DNA of 55,283 nucleotides from Planctomycetota bacterium (GTDB lineage Bacteria; Planctomycetota; Planctomycetia; Pirellulales; Pirellulaceae): NCBI GenBank assembly GCA_027619595.1, contig JAQCHP010000015.1:1-55283 (forward strand), in the 5' to 3' direction. Of this stretch, positions 1 through 6,889 are shown one piece after another. The translations under genes were made by a program, and so were the position numbers. Every line of letters begins with the position of its first letter. Positions within the stretch are counted from its first letter, which is position 1. The notes under the pieces were generated by a model. That model saw nothing but the letters and a program-made list of their open reading frames with translations. It was not told where the DNA came from and made no database searches.

Positions 1-127
1 GGAAGAGCAAACGATGCGGCGTTCTGGTTATGAACAGCGTACCACCGAGACAAGCTCGGGTGGTGACGGAAGAGCAAACGGTGCGGCGATTGGGTTGTGA
101 ACAGCGTCCTACCGAGACCGGCTCCGG
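1..127. repeat. Two-copy ~67-bp tandem repeat with hairpin
   Basis: Positions 1-67 and 68-127 are two direct copies of one unit that starts GGAAGAGCAAACG and includes GAACAGCGT and ACCGAGAC. The first copy ends in a hairpin (ACCACCGAG, short loop, CTCGGGTGGT); the second has a weaker version. The second copy overlaps the 3' end of the minus-strand surface-protein gene, so the hairpins could stop its transcription. The array may continue beyond the left edge of the window. Confidence 0.6.
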
Positions 128-1446
128 CGTATCGCTACGACGGACATTCGTCGGCGCGACATGAAAAGCAACGCCCAAGGAGCAACCCACGTCGGTTCCG
201 GCACATTCGGGTGAGGGTCCGCATGACTATCGCCCGTCCAGTCGCTGAATAAGCTTGCCAAATCCGCACCGTCGACGAGAAAGTCTTGGTTCAGGTCGCC
301 GGTATTGCCGTTCCCCCAATTTGAATACAAGATCGCAGCGTCTGCTCCATCAACGCCGCCGTCACCATTCAAGTCGGCCGCAACACCGCTGAACGCATCG
401 ACAAACTCAATTGTGGGATGGGGCCAGGCGGCGAAATCGGACTCGGAATTGTCGCCAGGATACGTTGCGTACGCCGGAAAATGCGTCCGCCCCCCATCTT
501 GAAAGATCGAGCCGAAGTTAAAAAACCACTTGTCACCCACGGCGGGTCTTCCTTCCAGCGTATCCAACAGCAAACAGAGCCCGTCTCCGTTACCATTCTG
601 GCCGCCGACACACGCATCAAACGTTGACCAAGGCATAAACATTTCAAAGGACCAACCCGACGTGGTTCCGAAGGTTGCTACGCTCCATCCACTGCCGCTC
701 AACGCAGCCGGATCGCCCGACACCGAGGGGTTCCCTTGATTTCCGCTCAGACTATTGATATGCCCAAAAACAGAGATCGGCAGATTACCGGTATTCGTTT
801 GGCCACCTTGCAGATATCTTTGTGTGCCGGACGTCGCTCCCAATCTCGGGCCCGTTATATTAAATGCAACGTGGTAACCATCGGGAGCGTTGGACTGCGC
901 AAGAAAACCACTTTCAGCGTCCGAATTGGGATCGAAATAGAGATTCACAGCGTCCAAGGTGCCGTCCAGGACTACGGGCCCCGCCCCATTTACACCGGGA
1001 GCTCGATGGTTCATTTGCCCCCAAATGTATAAACCACCCGTAGTCGGCTGCGGGTCCCATACCAATCGAAATCCCGAAGTAAATTCCGATCGCTGATCCT
1101 GCGCCAAGCCACCCGATTCAAACCACTTTCCGCTCTGGAATTGCGCTTCCGACCATTCCGCAGCGCCACTCAACACGCCATCCAAAACAATTGGATGCGT
1201 CCGCCGAGCTACCTGGTATTCGCCCGCCGGATGGACTTGCGCGGGGAGCCACGTCGTTGTACAGCTCACCACGAGACCAATCACGATCACCTGGAGAGCC
1301 GACCGAGGCCCGAAGTTGTTTGAAGAAAACAAAGAAACCCTCGCAGCAAACGATTTGGTAGCAACAATCCCCATCCTGCAACAGAAATTCCAGCCTGCCA
1401 CAGAAATTCCAGACGGTAACGGCCACGAAAGTAAACGCTTAGGCAC
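109..1446 (-). CDS. Secreted dockerin-type protein with PEP-CTERM-like C-terminus
   Basis: The product is about 445 aa. Its N-terminal part holds a hydrophobic signal segment ending near LPAQV. The middle (HPIVLDGVLSGAAEWSEA onward) resembles the carbohydrate-binding CBM9-like domains found in surface proteins. Near the C-terminus lie two dockerin type I calcium-loop repeats (DLNGDGGVDGADAAIL and DLNQDFLVDGADLASL), followed by VPEP, a short hydrophobic run and an Arg-rich tail, a sorting signal like PEP-CTERM. It is probably exported and anchored or displayed at the surface, perhaps binding glycans. The start is uncertain: the first Met lies in a region with a short tandem duplication (CAGAAATTCCAG twice), and the Met at 1374 is an equally good start. 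No partner gene is adjacent; an IS91-type element lies upstream. Confidence 0.75.
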   Translation of the reverse strand: MPKRLLSWPLPSGISVAGWNFCCRMGIVATKSFAARVSLFSSNNFGPRSALQVIVIGLVVSCTTTWLPAQVHPAGEYQVARRTHPIVLDGVLSGAAEWSEAQFQSGKWFESGGLAQDQRSEFTSGFRLVWDPQPTTGGLYIWGQMNHRAPGVNGAGPVVLDGTLDAVNLYFDPNSDAESGFLAQSNAPDGYHVAFNITGPRLGATSGTQRYLQGGQTNTGNLPISVFGHINSLSGNQGNPSVSGDPAALSGSGWSVATFGTTSGWSFEMFMPWSTFDACVGGQNGNGDGLCLLLDTLEGRPAVGDKWFFNFGSIFQDGGRTHFPAYATYPGDNSESDFAAWPHPTIEFVDAFSGVAADLNGDGGVDGADAAILYSNWGNGNTGDLNQDFLVDGADLASLFSDWTGDSHADPHPNVPEPTWVAPWALLFMSRRRMSVVAIRRSRSR

Positions 1447-1474
1447 GCCAGCGTCTCATTCGTAGAACGTATTG

Positions 1475-1546
1475 CAATCTAACCGGCAGCAGGTGTCAGA
1501 CTAACATCTTACTGCACGCCACAACCCCCTGCTGCCGGTTAGATTG
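1475..1546. repeat. Perfect 19-bp inverted repeat
   Basis: CAATCTAACCGGCAGCAGG (1475-1493) and its exact reverse complement (1528-1546) flank a 34-base loop. The outer ends read ATCTAAC and GTTAGAT, which match the integron attC core consensus RYYYAAC/GTTRRRY. The arms pair without the bulged bases or spacer mismatches seen in the attC sites elsewhere in this window. It could be an attC relative, a transposon end or a terminator. Confidence 0.55.
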
Positions 1547-1630
1547 TGCGTTGAACTGAGCCGACGGAGCGGTCCCACTGAGTGCGTCTACCCGTTGCGA
1601 TCGACTTCGGAGGGGTATGCTCTTGGGTCG

Positions 1631-1891
1631 CTACCGGTATGGGTGCCGTCTATAAGCAGATTCCAGTCGCCTTCGGCCCTTGTGCTGGCCATTATAAAAG
1701 CACGGCGTGTTGGTCAGCAACTGCCTGAGAGCTTGGCGTGCTGAAGTGTTGTGGTCTATTTGAGTTGATTTGGCCGGTTGAGCGGTTGATGCGATGATGC
1801 CTGAACAGACTGCGACACAGGTTGCTATTGAGAATTCCTTGCAACGCCCAGGTTTGTTGGCTGTTTCTTCAAGAATCGGTCGTTGTGGCAT
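1631..1891 (-). CDS. Small ORF downstream of the IS91-type transposase
   Basis: An 86-aa open frame starts about 12 bases after the transposase stop and runs in the same direction. It has two Cys, a basic C-terminus and no domain I recognise. It may be a passenger reading frame or the non-coding terminal part of the element. Codon use does not settle the matter. From here to the inverted repeat at 1546 I see no other gene. Confidence 0.2.
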   Translation of the reverse strand: MPQRPILEETANKPGRCKEFSIATCVAVCSGIIASTAQPAKSTQIDHNTSARQALRQLLTNTPCFYNGQHKGRRRLESAYRRHPYR

Positions 1892-1903
1892 ATCGAGGCG
1901 TCA

Positions 1904-3154
1904 TTAGTCGTCAGGTTTGTAATGTCGTCCGCCGTGTACAGGCAGTAGCGTAACGTAGCTGGAGTAGCTGCGGACGTCGAAGACGTCTCGCCAACTCGGT
2001 CGTCGCTGGCTGGCTATGCAGATCATGTCTGTCTGGCATCGAGGGCATTTGAGCGACGGTCGTCCAGCGTCTTCACCAGCCTCGACTTGCCTTGTTGGTT
2101 CCGACGGTGGCGGTGGTAGCAACTCGCGACTTAGTTTCAGGTAGGCTGCTCGCTTCGAGCTGTGGTAGCCGCCGTAGTATCTGGCTTTGGTAAAACCTTT
2201 GGGGAGTATGTGCATTGACCAGCAACGAACGAATTCCGCTCCGGACACCTCTACTGGTTTCATCGGATTGCCGGCCTGCTTGTCTTTGCTTCGAGCCATA
2301 AACGTCACTCTGCCATTTTTATCGCTCTCCAGGCGACGGCCGGAGATGGGCCCGCCTGTCATGTAGCGGGTCAAGTACATGAGTGCCTCTTTCGGGTCGC
2401 TCGTTCCTTTAGGTGGCCCTTGGACGAATACATTCCAATCGGTTTTGCACAGTTCCTCACACCACTGCTTCACTTGTTTTGGATCATGGAGTAGAGACCA
2501 CCGTGCGCCGAGCCGTAGCTTGCCGTTCTTGGCAAGTCGCTGAAGAGCTCGGAGGAAGATCTGACGGAATACTCGTCCTAGTTCGACGTTGTTAGTTAGA
2601 AACGGCTTCTTTCTACGACGGTGCGTCGGGTGGCGGCTAGTGATCCATTGTTGGCCGTCCAGCGATGGGCCTCCGCCCGGTACGATGGCGTGAATGTGAG
2701 GATGGTGCTCCAGTTGTTGATTCCAAGTGTGGAGGACCATCAATGCAGCGGGTTGGAACTGGCCGGACTGTCGCAACAACTTGTTGAGTGCTCTCCATGC
2801 ACTACGGAACAACAACGCATAAAGCTGCCGGCGGTTGCCTAGGATCAATCCGCTGAGCTTATCTGGCAGAGTGAAGACTACTTGAAAGTAGTGGACTCCG
2901 GGCAAAATCAACTCGGAAGCCTTGTCAAGCCAGTCAGCTCGCCGAGCCCCGGCGCACTGCGGGCAGTGTCGGTCGCCGCAAGAGTTGTAGACATTGATCT
3001 TGTAGTCGCACGACGGACACTTGTAAATGTGTCCGTCGAGGATGGCAGTGCGACAAACCATAATCTTCGACAGTACACTCTTGACCTGCGGAGCCAGTGT
3101 GTGGCGGAACTGGTAGTCAAGGAAGTACTTTCGAATGATATCCGTTACGGTCAG
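1904..3154 (-). CDS. IS91 family transposase
   Basis: The family catalyses single-strand, rolling-circle-like transposition. The N-terminal part carries a Cys-rich zinc-binding region (CPSCDYKINVYNSCGDRHCPQC). The core has the histidine motif HPHIHAIVPGGG typical of the family, and a conserved YLTRY segment follows. The C-terminal CPRCQTDM is a further metal-binding pair. The frame stays open upstream to 3826, entirely overlapping the recombinase gene, and no good ATG precedes the conserved region. The coordinate given uses a CTG (3154-3152) that overlaps the recombinase TGA (3153-3151), which suggests translational coupling. A start farther upstream, or a frameshift fusion with the recombinase, cannot be excluded. 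Identity is firm; the start is not. Confidence 0.8.
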   Translation of the reverse strand: MTVTDIIRKYFLDYQFRHTLAPQVKSVLSKIMVCRTAILDGHIYKCPSCDYKINVYNSCGDRHCPQCAGARRADWLDKASELILPGVHYFQVVFTLPDKLSGLILGNRRQLYALLFRSAWRALNKLLRQSGQFQPAALMVLHTWNQQLEHHPHIHAIVPGGGPSLDGQQWITSRHPTHRRRKKPFLTNNVELGRVFRQIFLRALQRLAKNGKLRLGARWSLLHDPKQVKQWCEELCKTDWNVFVQGPPKGTSDPKEALMYLTRYMTGGPISGRRLESDKNGRVTFMARSKDKQAGNPMKPVEVSGAEFVRCWSMHILPKGFTKARYYGGYHSSKRAAYLKLSRELLPPPPSEPTRQVEAGEDAGRPSLKCPRCQTDMICIASQRRPSWRDVFDVRSYSSYVTLLPVHGGRHYKPDD

Positions 3155-4185
3155 CGTGGGCGTCTTGGTCGAGGTGTCGGAATCGGTGGTCTGCTGCGAG
3201 TGGGACTGGCCTGTGGTGGGCTCGCTTGTGTCGGTGTTACGCTGGCCGGTTGTTGTGTGTTTGTTGGCAACAACTGACCGTCCATCGGCTGAGTGGTCTC
3301 GCGACGCTCGGCCCACTGAGGACACTGCCGAGTCGGCAGCCAGTCGATCGGACTGGGCGAGCGATCGAAGTGTTGCCTCCTGACATGCAGATAAACCATG
3401 GTGGTGACGAAGCTCGCATGACCCAGCAGCTTGCTGATGGTCAGTACGTCGACTCCGGCTTCCAGCATGCCCGTCGCGAAACTGTGTCGCAGGACGTGCG
3501 GGCTGATGACTTTTGTGATTCCTGCGAAGGCGGCGGCCATCTTGCAGGCTTTCTGGATCGTAGCCGACGAAAGGGGTACATCCGCTGTCTTGCCAGGAAA
3601 AAGATAGTTGCTTGGCCTGTACTGTTTCCAATACTGACGAAGCTCCTCGAGTAGTCGTGGCGACGCCGGTACAATTCGATCCTTGCGCCCCTTGCCCTCG
3701 GTGATGCGAATCTGCCGTCGCTGGCCGTCGATGTCGGCTACTTTCATGTGGGTGGCTTCGGATAGTCTCAGTCCGACGGCATAGCAAGTCAGCAGTACCG
3801 CTCGGTGCTTGGGGTTCTCTACACATTCGATTAATTTGGCTGCCTCCTGATCGGAGAGCACCATGGGGAGCTTTTTAGGGCGCTTGCCGTAGGGAATATG
3901 CTGGACGGTCCAGGATTTGCCGAGGGTAACTTCGTAGAGAAAGCGTAGGCCACAAACAGCCTGGTTGAAGGAACTCCAAGAGGCTTTTTTCTCATTGACT
4001 AAGTAAAGCTGGAATGTCCGTATCTCTTCGGGTCCCAATTGATCGGCTGGCTTGCCGAAGTAATGGCAAAACTTGTCGACGTGCCAGGTGTAGGAGTCGA
4101 TCGTACTGTCGGAGAAATTGCGCACTTGCATATCTTCGGCCATTCGTTGAATGTACGGGTTCATGCGACGTTGGTGAGGAATCAT
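3151..4185 (-). CDS. Tyrosine recombinase of the IS91-type element
   Basis: A 344-aa XerC/D-like site-specific recombinase. A SAM-like core-binding domain occupies roughly residues 10-95. The catalytic domain shows the first Arg in GLRLSEATH, HVLRHSFATG (H-x-x-R), GHASFVTTMVYLHV with the late His, and the nucleophilic Tyr in VYLHV. After that Tyr there is an unusual tail of about 75 residues rich in Pro, Thr and Gln, which lies over the transposase frame. Its partner is the downstream transposase, with which it overlaps. It is distinct from the integron integrase at 5314, which has the integron-specific insertion this protein lacks. Confidence 0.85.
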   Translation of the reverse strand: MIPHQRRMNPYIQRMAEDMQVRNFSDSTIDSYTWHVDKFCHYFGKPADQLGPEEIRTFQLYLVNEKKASWSSFNQAVCGLRFLYEVTLGKSWTVQHIPYGKRPKKLPMVLSDQEAAKLIECVENPKHRAVLLTCYAVGLRLSEATHMKVADIDGQRRQIRITEGKGRKDRIVPASPRLLEELRQYWKQYRPSNYLFPGKTADVPLSSATIQKACKMAAAFAGITKVISPHVLRHSFATGMLEAGVDVLTISKLLGHASFVTTMVYLHVRRQHFDRSPSPIDWLPTRQCPQWAERRETTQPMDGQLLPTNTQQPASVTPTQASPPQASPTRSRPPIPTPRPRRPR

Positions 4186-4306
4186 CGTGGCGGTTCCTTG
4201 ACTGAAGACAAGTTGGTAACACGGACCAATGCAGCCACGTCAGCTGCGACTCTTCAAACATGGAACAGGAATGCTTGGAGTGCTACGAGCAAAGAACGAG
4301 AACTCG

Positions 4307-4510
4307 TCAAAAAGATTTCCAACACGCACCGATTTGAGATATAAGCGCGCGAATCGCGACGATGAGCACACGCGCGCGAGGCGCGTCGATCGCTATAAAC
4401 GAGCGAGATGCAACTCGATTACTTACAAGAGCGCAGAAGTCACGCTGCTTGAGATTGAAGCGAACAATCGAAATGCTCTGCTGCAAGTTGGATGTCCGAA
4501 GAAAGCACAC
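4307..4510 (-). CDS. Possible small ORF of a second, truncated cassette
   Basis: A 67-aa frame starts with GTG at 4510, about 25 bases after the G|TT boundary at the end of the attC at 4529-4620. That is where the next cassette's gene would begin. I see no recognisable domain. No attC was found before the IS91-type element, so the cassette would be cut short. The remaining sequence from 4186 to 4306 holds nothing I can identify. Confidence 0.25.
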   Translation of the reverse strand: MCFLRTSNLQQSISIVRFNLKQRDFCALVSNRVASRSFIAIDAPRARVLIVAIRALISQIGACWKSF

Positions 4511-4528
4511 GTCAGCGGAGTCGGCTTA

Positions 4529-4620
4529 GTTCAACGACGGCGATCACCTAGTCGCCGCAAAACATCTATGATTCAAATTCGCGGCCGACCGGCGACTTAG
4601 GTGCATCGCTTGGTTCGTCC
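4529..4620 (-). other. attC: attC recombination site of the first integron cassette
   Basis: Read on the plus strand, the left arm is GTTCAAC then GCGATCACCTAGTCGCCG; the right arm is CGGCGACTTAGGTGCATCGC then TTG and GTTCGTCC. The arms pair over 18 bases with exactly two bulged bases on the right arm (an A/T and a G/C position), the arrangement known for attC hairpins. In minus orientation R' is GTTGAAC (fits GTTRRRY) and R'' is GGACGAAC. R'' is exactly complementary to GTTCGTCC at 5154-5147, where the cassette starts, so the cassette closes on itself as a circle. The stop codon of the cassette gene lies inside this site. Confidence 0.88.
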
Positions 4621-5111
4621 ACAGTTTGTGATTTCTCAGTTTCCAGTTTAGTTGGTGCGGAAAGCACAGAGGCACATGACCGGCGAAATCCAACGTAACC
4701 AAACCCGATGGTTAGCAAGCAGTATAACCCAATCGCGATGGGGCTTGCACCATGTTCGAGCAATTTTGGAGTATCGAGGTAGCGGTCACCCGAGAACCAA
4801 GCAGTTGCAATGTATGCACCATTGGCGAGTATGCAAAAATTCGCAATGAACCACATCCAATCGCGTTGAATGACCAATGCGACGCCCACGGGAGCCAACA
4901 CGCCAAAAATAAGACCTGCCCATAGCGTAACCAATGGAAATGGATCTGGCTCAAAGATGCTGTAAGGAAGGTGCCATGGCAGCAAGTCAGCCGATTTCAA
5001 TGACCCACCGCAGCACGCTCCGCCGATAATGTGCCCCATTTCATGAGTGAACGTCATTACGACCCAAGACGCAGCGAGCAAGAACAGGAATCGGGTCACG
5101 CGGATTGCCAA
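4566..5111 (-). CDS. Small HExxH membrane protein (cassette gene)
   Basis: A 181-aa protein with about five hydrophobic segments. The first helix contains HEMGH (about residues 24-28), the zinc-binding motif of M50-like site-2 peptidases, followed by Gly-rich loops. The second M50 motif (LDG or NPDG) is not evident, so catalysis is not assured; some such small proteins are only M50-like. The C-terminal 35 residues are polar and probably cytoplasmic. The gene fills an integron cassette bounded by 5153 (start) and 4535 (attC crossover). It is read from the attI-borne promoter at 5196-5225. Function in the cell is unknown. Confidence 0.8.
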   Translation of the reverse strand: MAIRVTRFLFLLAASWVVMTFTHEMGHIIGGACCGGSLKSADLLPWHLPYSIFEPDPFPLVTLWAGLIFGVLAPVGVALVIQRDWMWFIANFCILANGAYIATAWFSGDRYLDTPKLLEHGASPIAIGLYCLLTIGFGYVGFRRSCASVLSAPTKLETEKSQTVDEPSDAPKSPVGREFES

Positions 5112-5151
5112 CGGTCAGGTCTCCATCTTCCGCGATTCGATTGAGTGGACG

Positions 5152-5298
5152 AACAAGTATTCGTCTCGATCAACCAGAATAGTCCAAACACCGTTATGTG
5201 TATCGCCGTATTATCGGATTGCCAAGGAGGACTTCCCATTATCGCGGATATTGCAATAATAGCCTGATGGGCCGTAGGGCAGGTCGCTGCAATTCCGG
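5152..5298 (-). other. attI: attI-like integration site, copy 1 (adjacent to the integrase)
   Basis: About 145 bp between the integron integrase start and the first cassette. It is homologous to 46715-46859 and 47379-47521. In all three copies the homology ends at AAC on the plus strand (GTT on the minus strand), and beyond it each copy continues into a different gene. That is the pattern expected for an attI site with the crossover between G and TT (5154/5153). The site has no long inverted repeat, unlike attC, which also fits attI. Confidence 0.75.
5196..5225 (-). promoter_or_regulatory. Candidate cassette promoter (Pc-like), copy 1
   Basis: On the minus strand TTGGCA (5225-5220) and TACACAT (5202-5196) are separated by 17 bases. 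The same boxes recur in the two other attI-like copies as TTGACA and TACACAT with 17 and 18 base spacers. It points at the cassette gene at 5111. Integrons normally express cassettes from such a promoter in attI or in the 5' part of intI. Confidence 0.55.
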
Positions 5299-5313
5299 CA
5301 AGGATGGTGGGAC

Positions 5314-6663
5314 GTGACTTTAAGACAGATGGTCGAATTTACGAGGCGGGCGCGGCTCACCGACGAGGATCGACGCTGGTTCCCCAAGCTCGTGCGGGAA
5401 TACGCCAACTTCACTCGAGCAACCTCCGATCAGCCGCTGGAGTTGCAACGCGATTCCATTATTAAATACCTCCAGAAAATCAAAGCACAGGGACGACAAC
5501 CGTGGCAACGCCTTCAAGCTGTCCGAGCCCTCGAGTTCTATCGCCAATATGTCCTCCAAACCCCAGAGCCTAACTTGACCGATATCCAAGATACCCTCAG
5601 AAAGCACGCGAGTCCGGCAAATGACCCCCAGGGTCACCCCGCAACCGATGATCCCAAAAAAATAACCCTTGGCGCCATTGGACGCGTCGATCCCGCTGAA
5701 TCCCCCATCATTCAACGCATGCGACGCGACTTACGTTTGCTCCACTACTCAAAACGAACGGAACAGGCCTATGTCGGCTGGGTCGAACGTTTTCTCCGCC
5801 TGCATCCTGCCCAAGATCCACATGACTTGGAAACCGTTGGCGAAAACGAAGTCAAAGAGTTTCTGTCCGACCTGGCCGTCGAGGCGCAGGTCGCTGCAAG
5901 TACCCAAAATCAAGCCTTCAGTGCCCTGCTGTTCTTGTTTCAAAAGGTGCTCAAACGCGAACTCCAATTTGTCGACGCCGTGCGAGCCAAACGACCAATT
6001 CGACTCCCCGTCGTCCTCAGCCGAGACGAGGTCACGCGTCTGCTCGCCGAATTAGGCGGACGCGATCTGCTCATGGCACAGTTGCTCTACGGAAGCGGAC
6101 TACGCATGATGGAAGTCTTGCGACTACGTGTGAAAGACGTTCTCTTTGATCAAAAACAGATTATTGTCCGGGACGGAAAAGGAGAAAAAGACCGCGCCAC
6201 CATGCTCCCCACCGCAGCCGTCGATCGTCTGCGGCGCCAGATCGAAAACACGCGGGAAGTTCATCACCGTGACCTCGCCGAAGGTCGAGGGGACGTCTGG
6301 CTACCGTATGCCCTAGCGCGTAAGTATCCCAATGCCGGCAAAGAATTCGGCTGGCAGTATATTTTCCCCGCACACAAACTGTCTCGCGATCCTCGCTCGG
6401 AGTCGGTCCGACGTCACCACTTGCACGATAGTGTCTTCGCCAGTGCTCTGCACCGTGCCGCCTTACGTGCAGCAATTGACAAGAAGCTCACCGCTCACAG
6501 TCTCCGCCATAGTTTCGCCACGCATCTACTGGAAGATGGTAAGGACATTCGCACGATCCAAGAATTGCTCGGCCATAAGGACGTCAATACGACGATGATC
6601 TACACGCACGTCAGTACCGTCGGGGCCACCGCCGTCCGCAGTCCACTCGATCATCTCGGCTGA
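5314..6663 (+). CDS. intI: Integron integrase, N-terminally extended
   Basis: Site-specific tyrosine recombinase that moves gene cassettes between attI and attC. The core-binding domain is at about residues 130-225. The catalytic residues are Arg264 (SGLRMMEV), the H-S-L-R set at 395-398, His421 (LGHKDVNTT) and Tyr430 (MIYTHV). Residues 315-380 (HHRDLAEGRGDVWLPYAL, ARKYPNAGKEFGWQYIFP, VRRHHLHDS) are the extra region that separates integron integrases from XerC/D. At 449 aa it is about 110-130 residues longer than typical IntI proteins. The added N-terminus (residues 1-100) looks like a second SAM-like DNA-binding segment (LVREYANFT to ALEFYRQYVL). The start is GTG at 5314; an in-frame ATG follows at 5329. 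The attI-like site lies directly upstream and the cassettes run the opposite way. Confidence 0.92.
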   Translation: MTLRQMVEFTRRARLTDEDRRWFPKLVREYANFTRATSDQPLELQRDSIIKYLQKIKAQGRQPWQRLQAVRALEFYRQYVLQTPEPNLTDIQDTLRKHASPANDPQGHPATDDPKKITLGAIGRVDPAESPIIQRMRRDLRLLHYSKRTEQAYVGWVERFLRLHPAQDPHDLETVGENEVKEFLSDLAVEAQVAASTQNQAFSALLFLFQKVLKRELQFVDAVRAKRPIRLPVVLSRDEVTRLLAELGGRDLLMAQLLYGSGLRMMEVLRLRVKDVLFDQKQIIVRDGKGEKDRATMLPTAAVDRLRRQIENTREVHHRDLAEGRGDVWLPYALARKYPNAGKEFGWQYIFPAHKLSRDPRSESVRRHHLHDSVFASALHRAALRAAIDKKLTAHSLRHSFATHLLEDGKDIRTIQELLGHKDVNTTMIYTHVSTVGATAVRSPLDHLG

Positions 6664-6889
6664 CGCAGTCGGGTTACATGAATCAATCGACACCCGCTGC
6701 GACCTCAACGAAAAGTCTCTACCCGCAAAGAACATTCCTAAGCTGTACTAACCGGCATTCTCGTTCAGGATCCAATAGCAATTGAAGGCGCTTCTCGATG
6801 CAAATTAACGCCAATACACCTTTCGCCAAGAAGTGGCGTAGAGCTTAGAAAGTGCTCGTACGCAGCGGAAGTTTAGGCCGGCAACCCCT

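Larger units (their letters stand above)
1904..4185 (-). mobile_element. IS91-type element with paired tyrosine recombinase
   Basis: Two overlapping minus-strand genes form the core: a tyrosine recombinase followed by an IS91-type HUH transposase. Such pairs are known in one branch of IS91-like elements. The element termini (oriIS and terIS) could not be placed from sequence alone, so the coordinates cover only the coding core; the true element probably extends to about 1.6 kb and past 4.2 kb. It lies immediately downstream of the integron cassette at 4.5-5.2 kb and may have truncated the next cassette. Confidence 0.75.
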
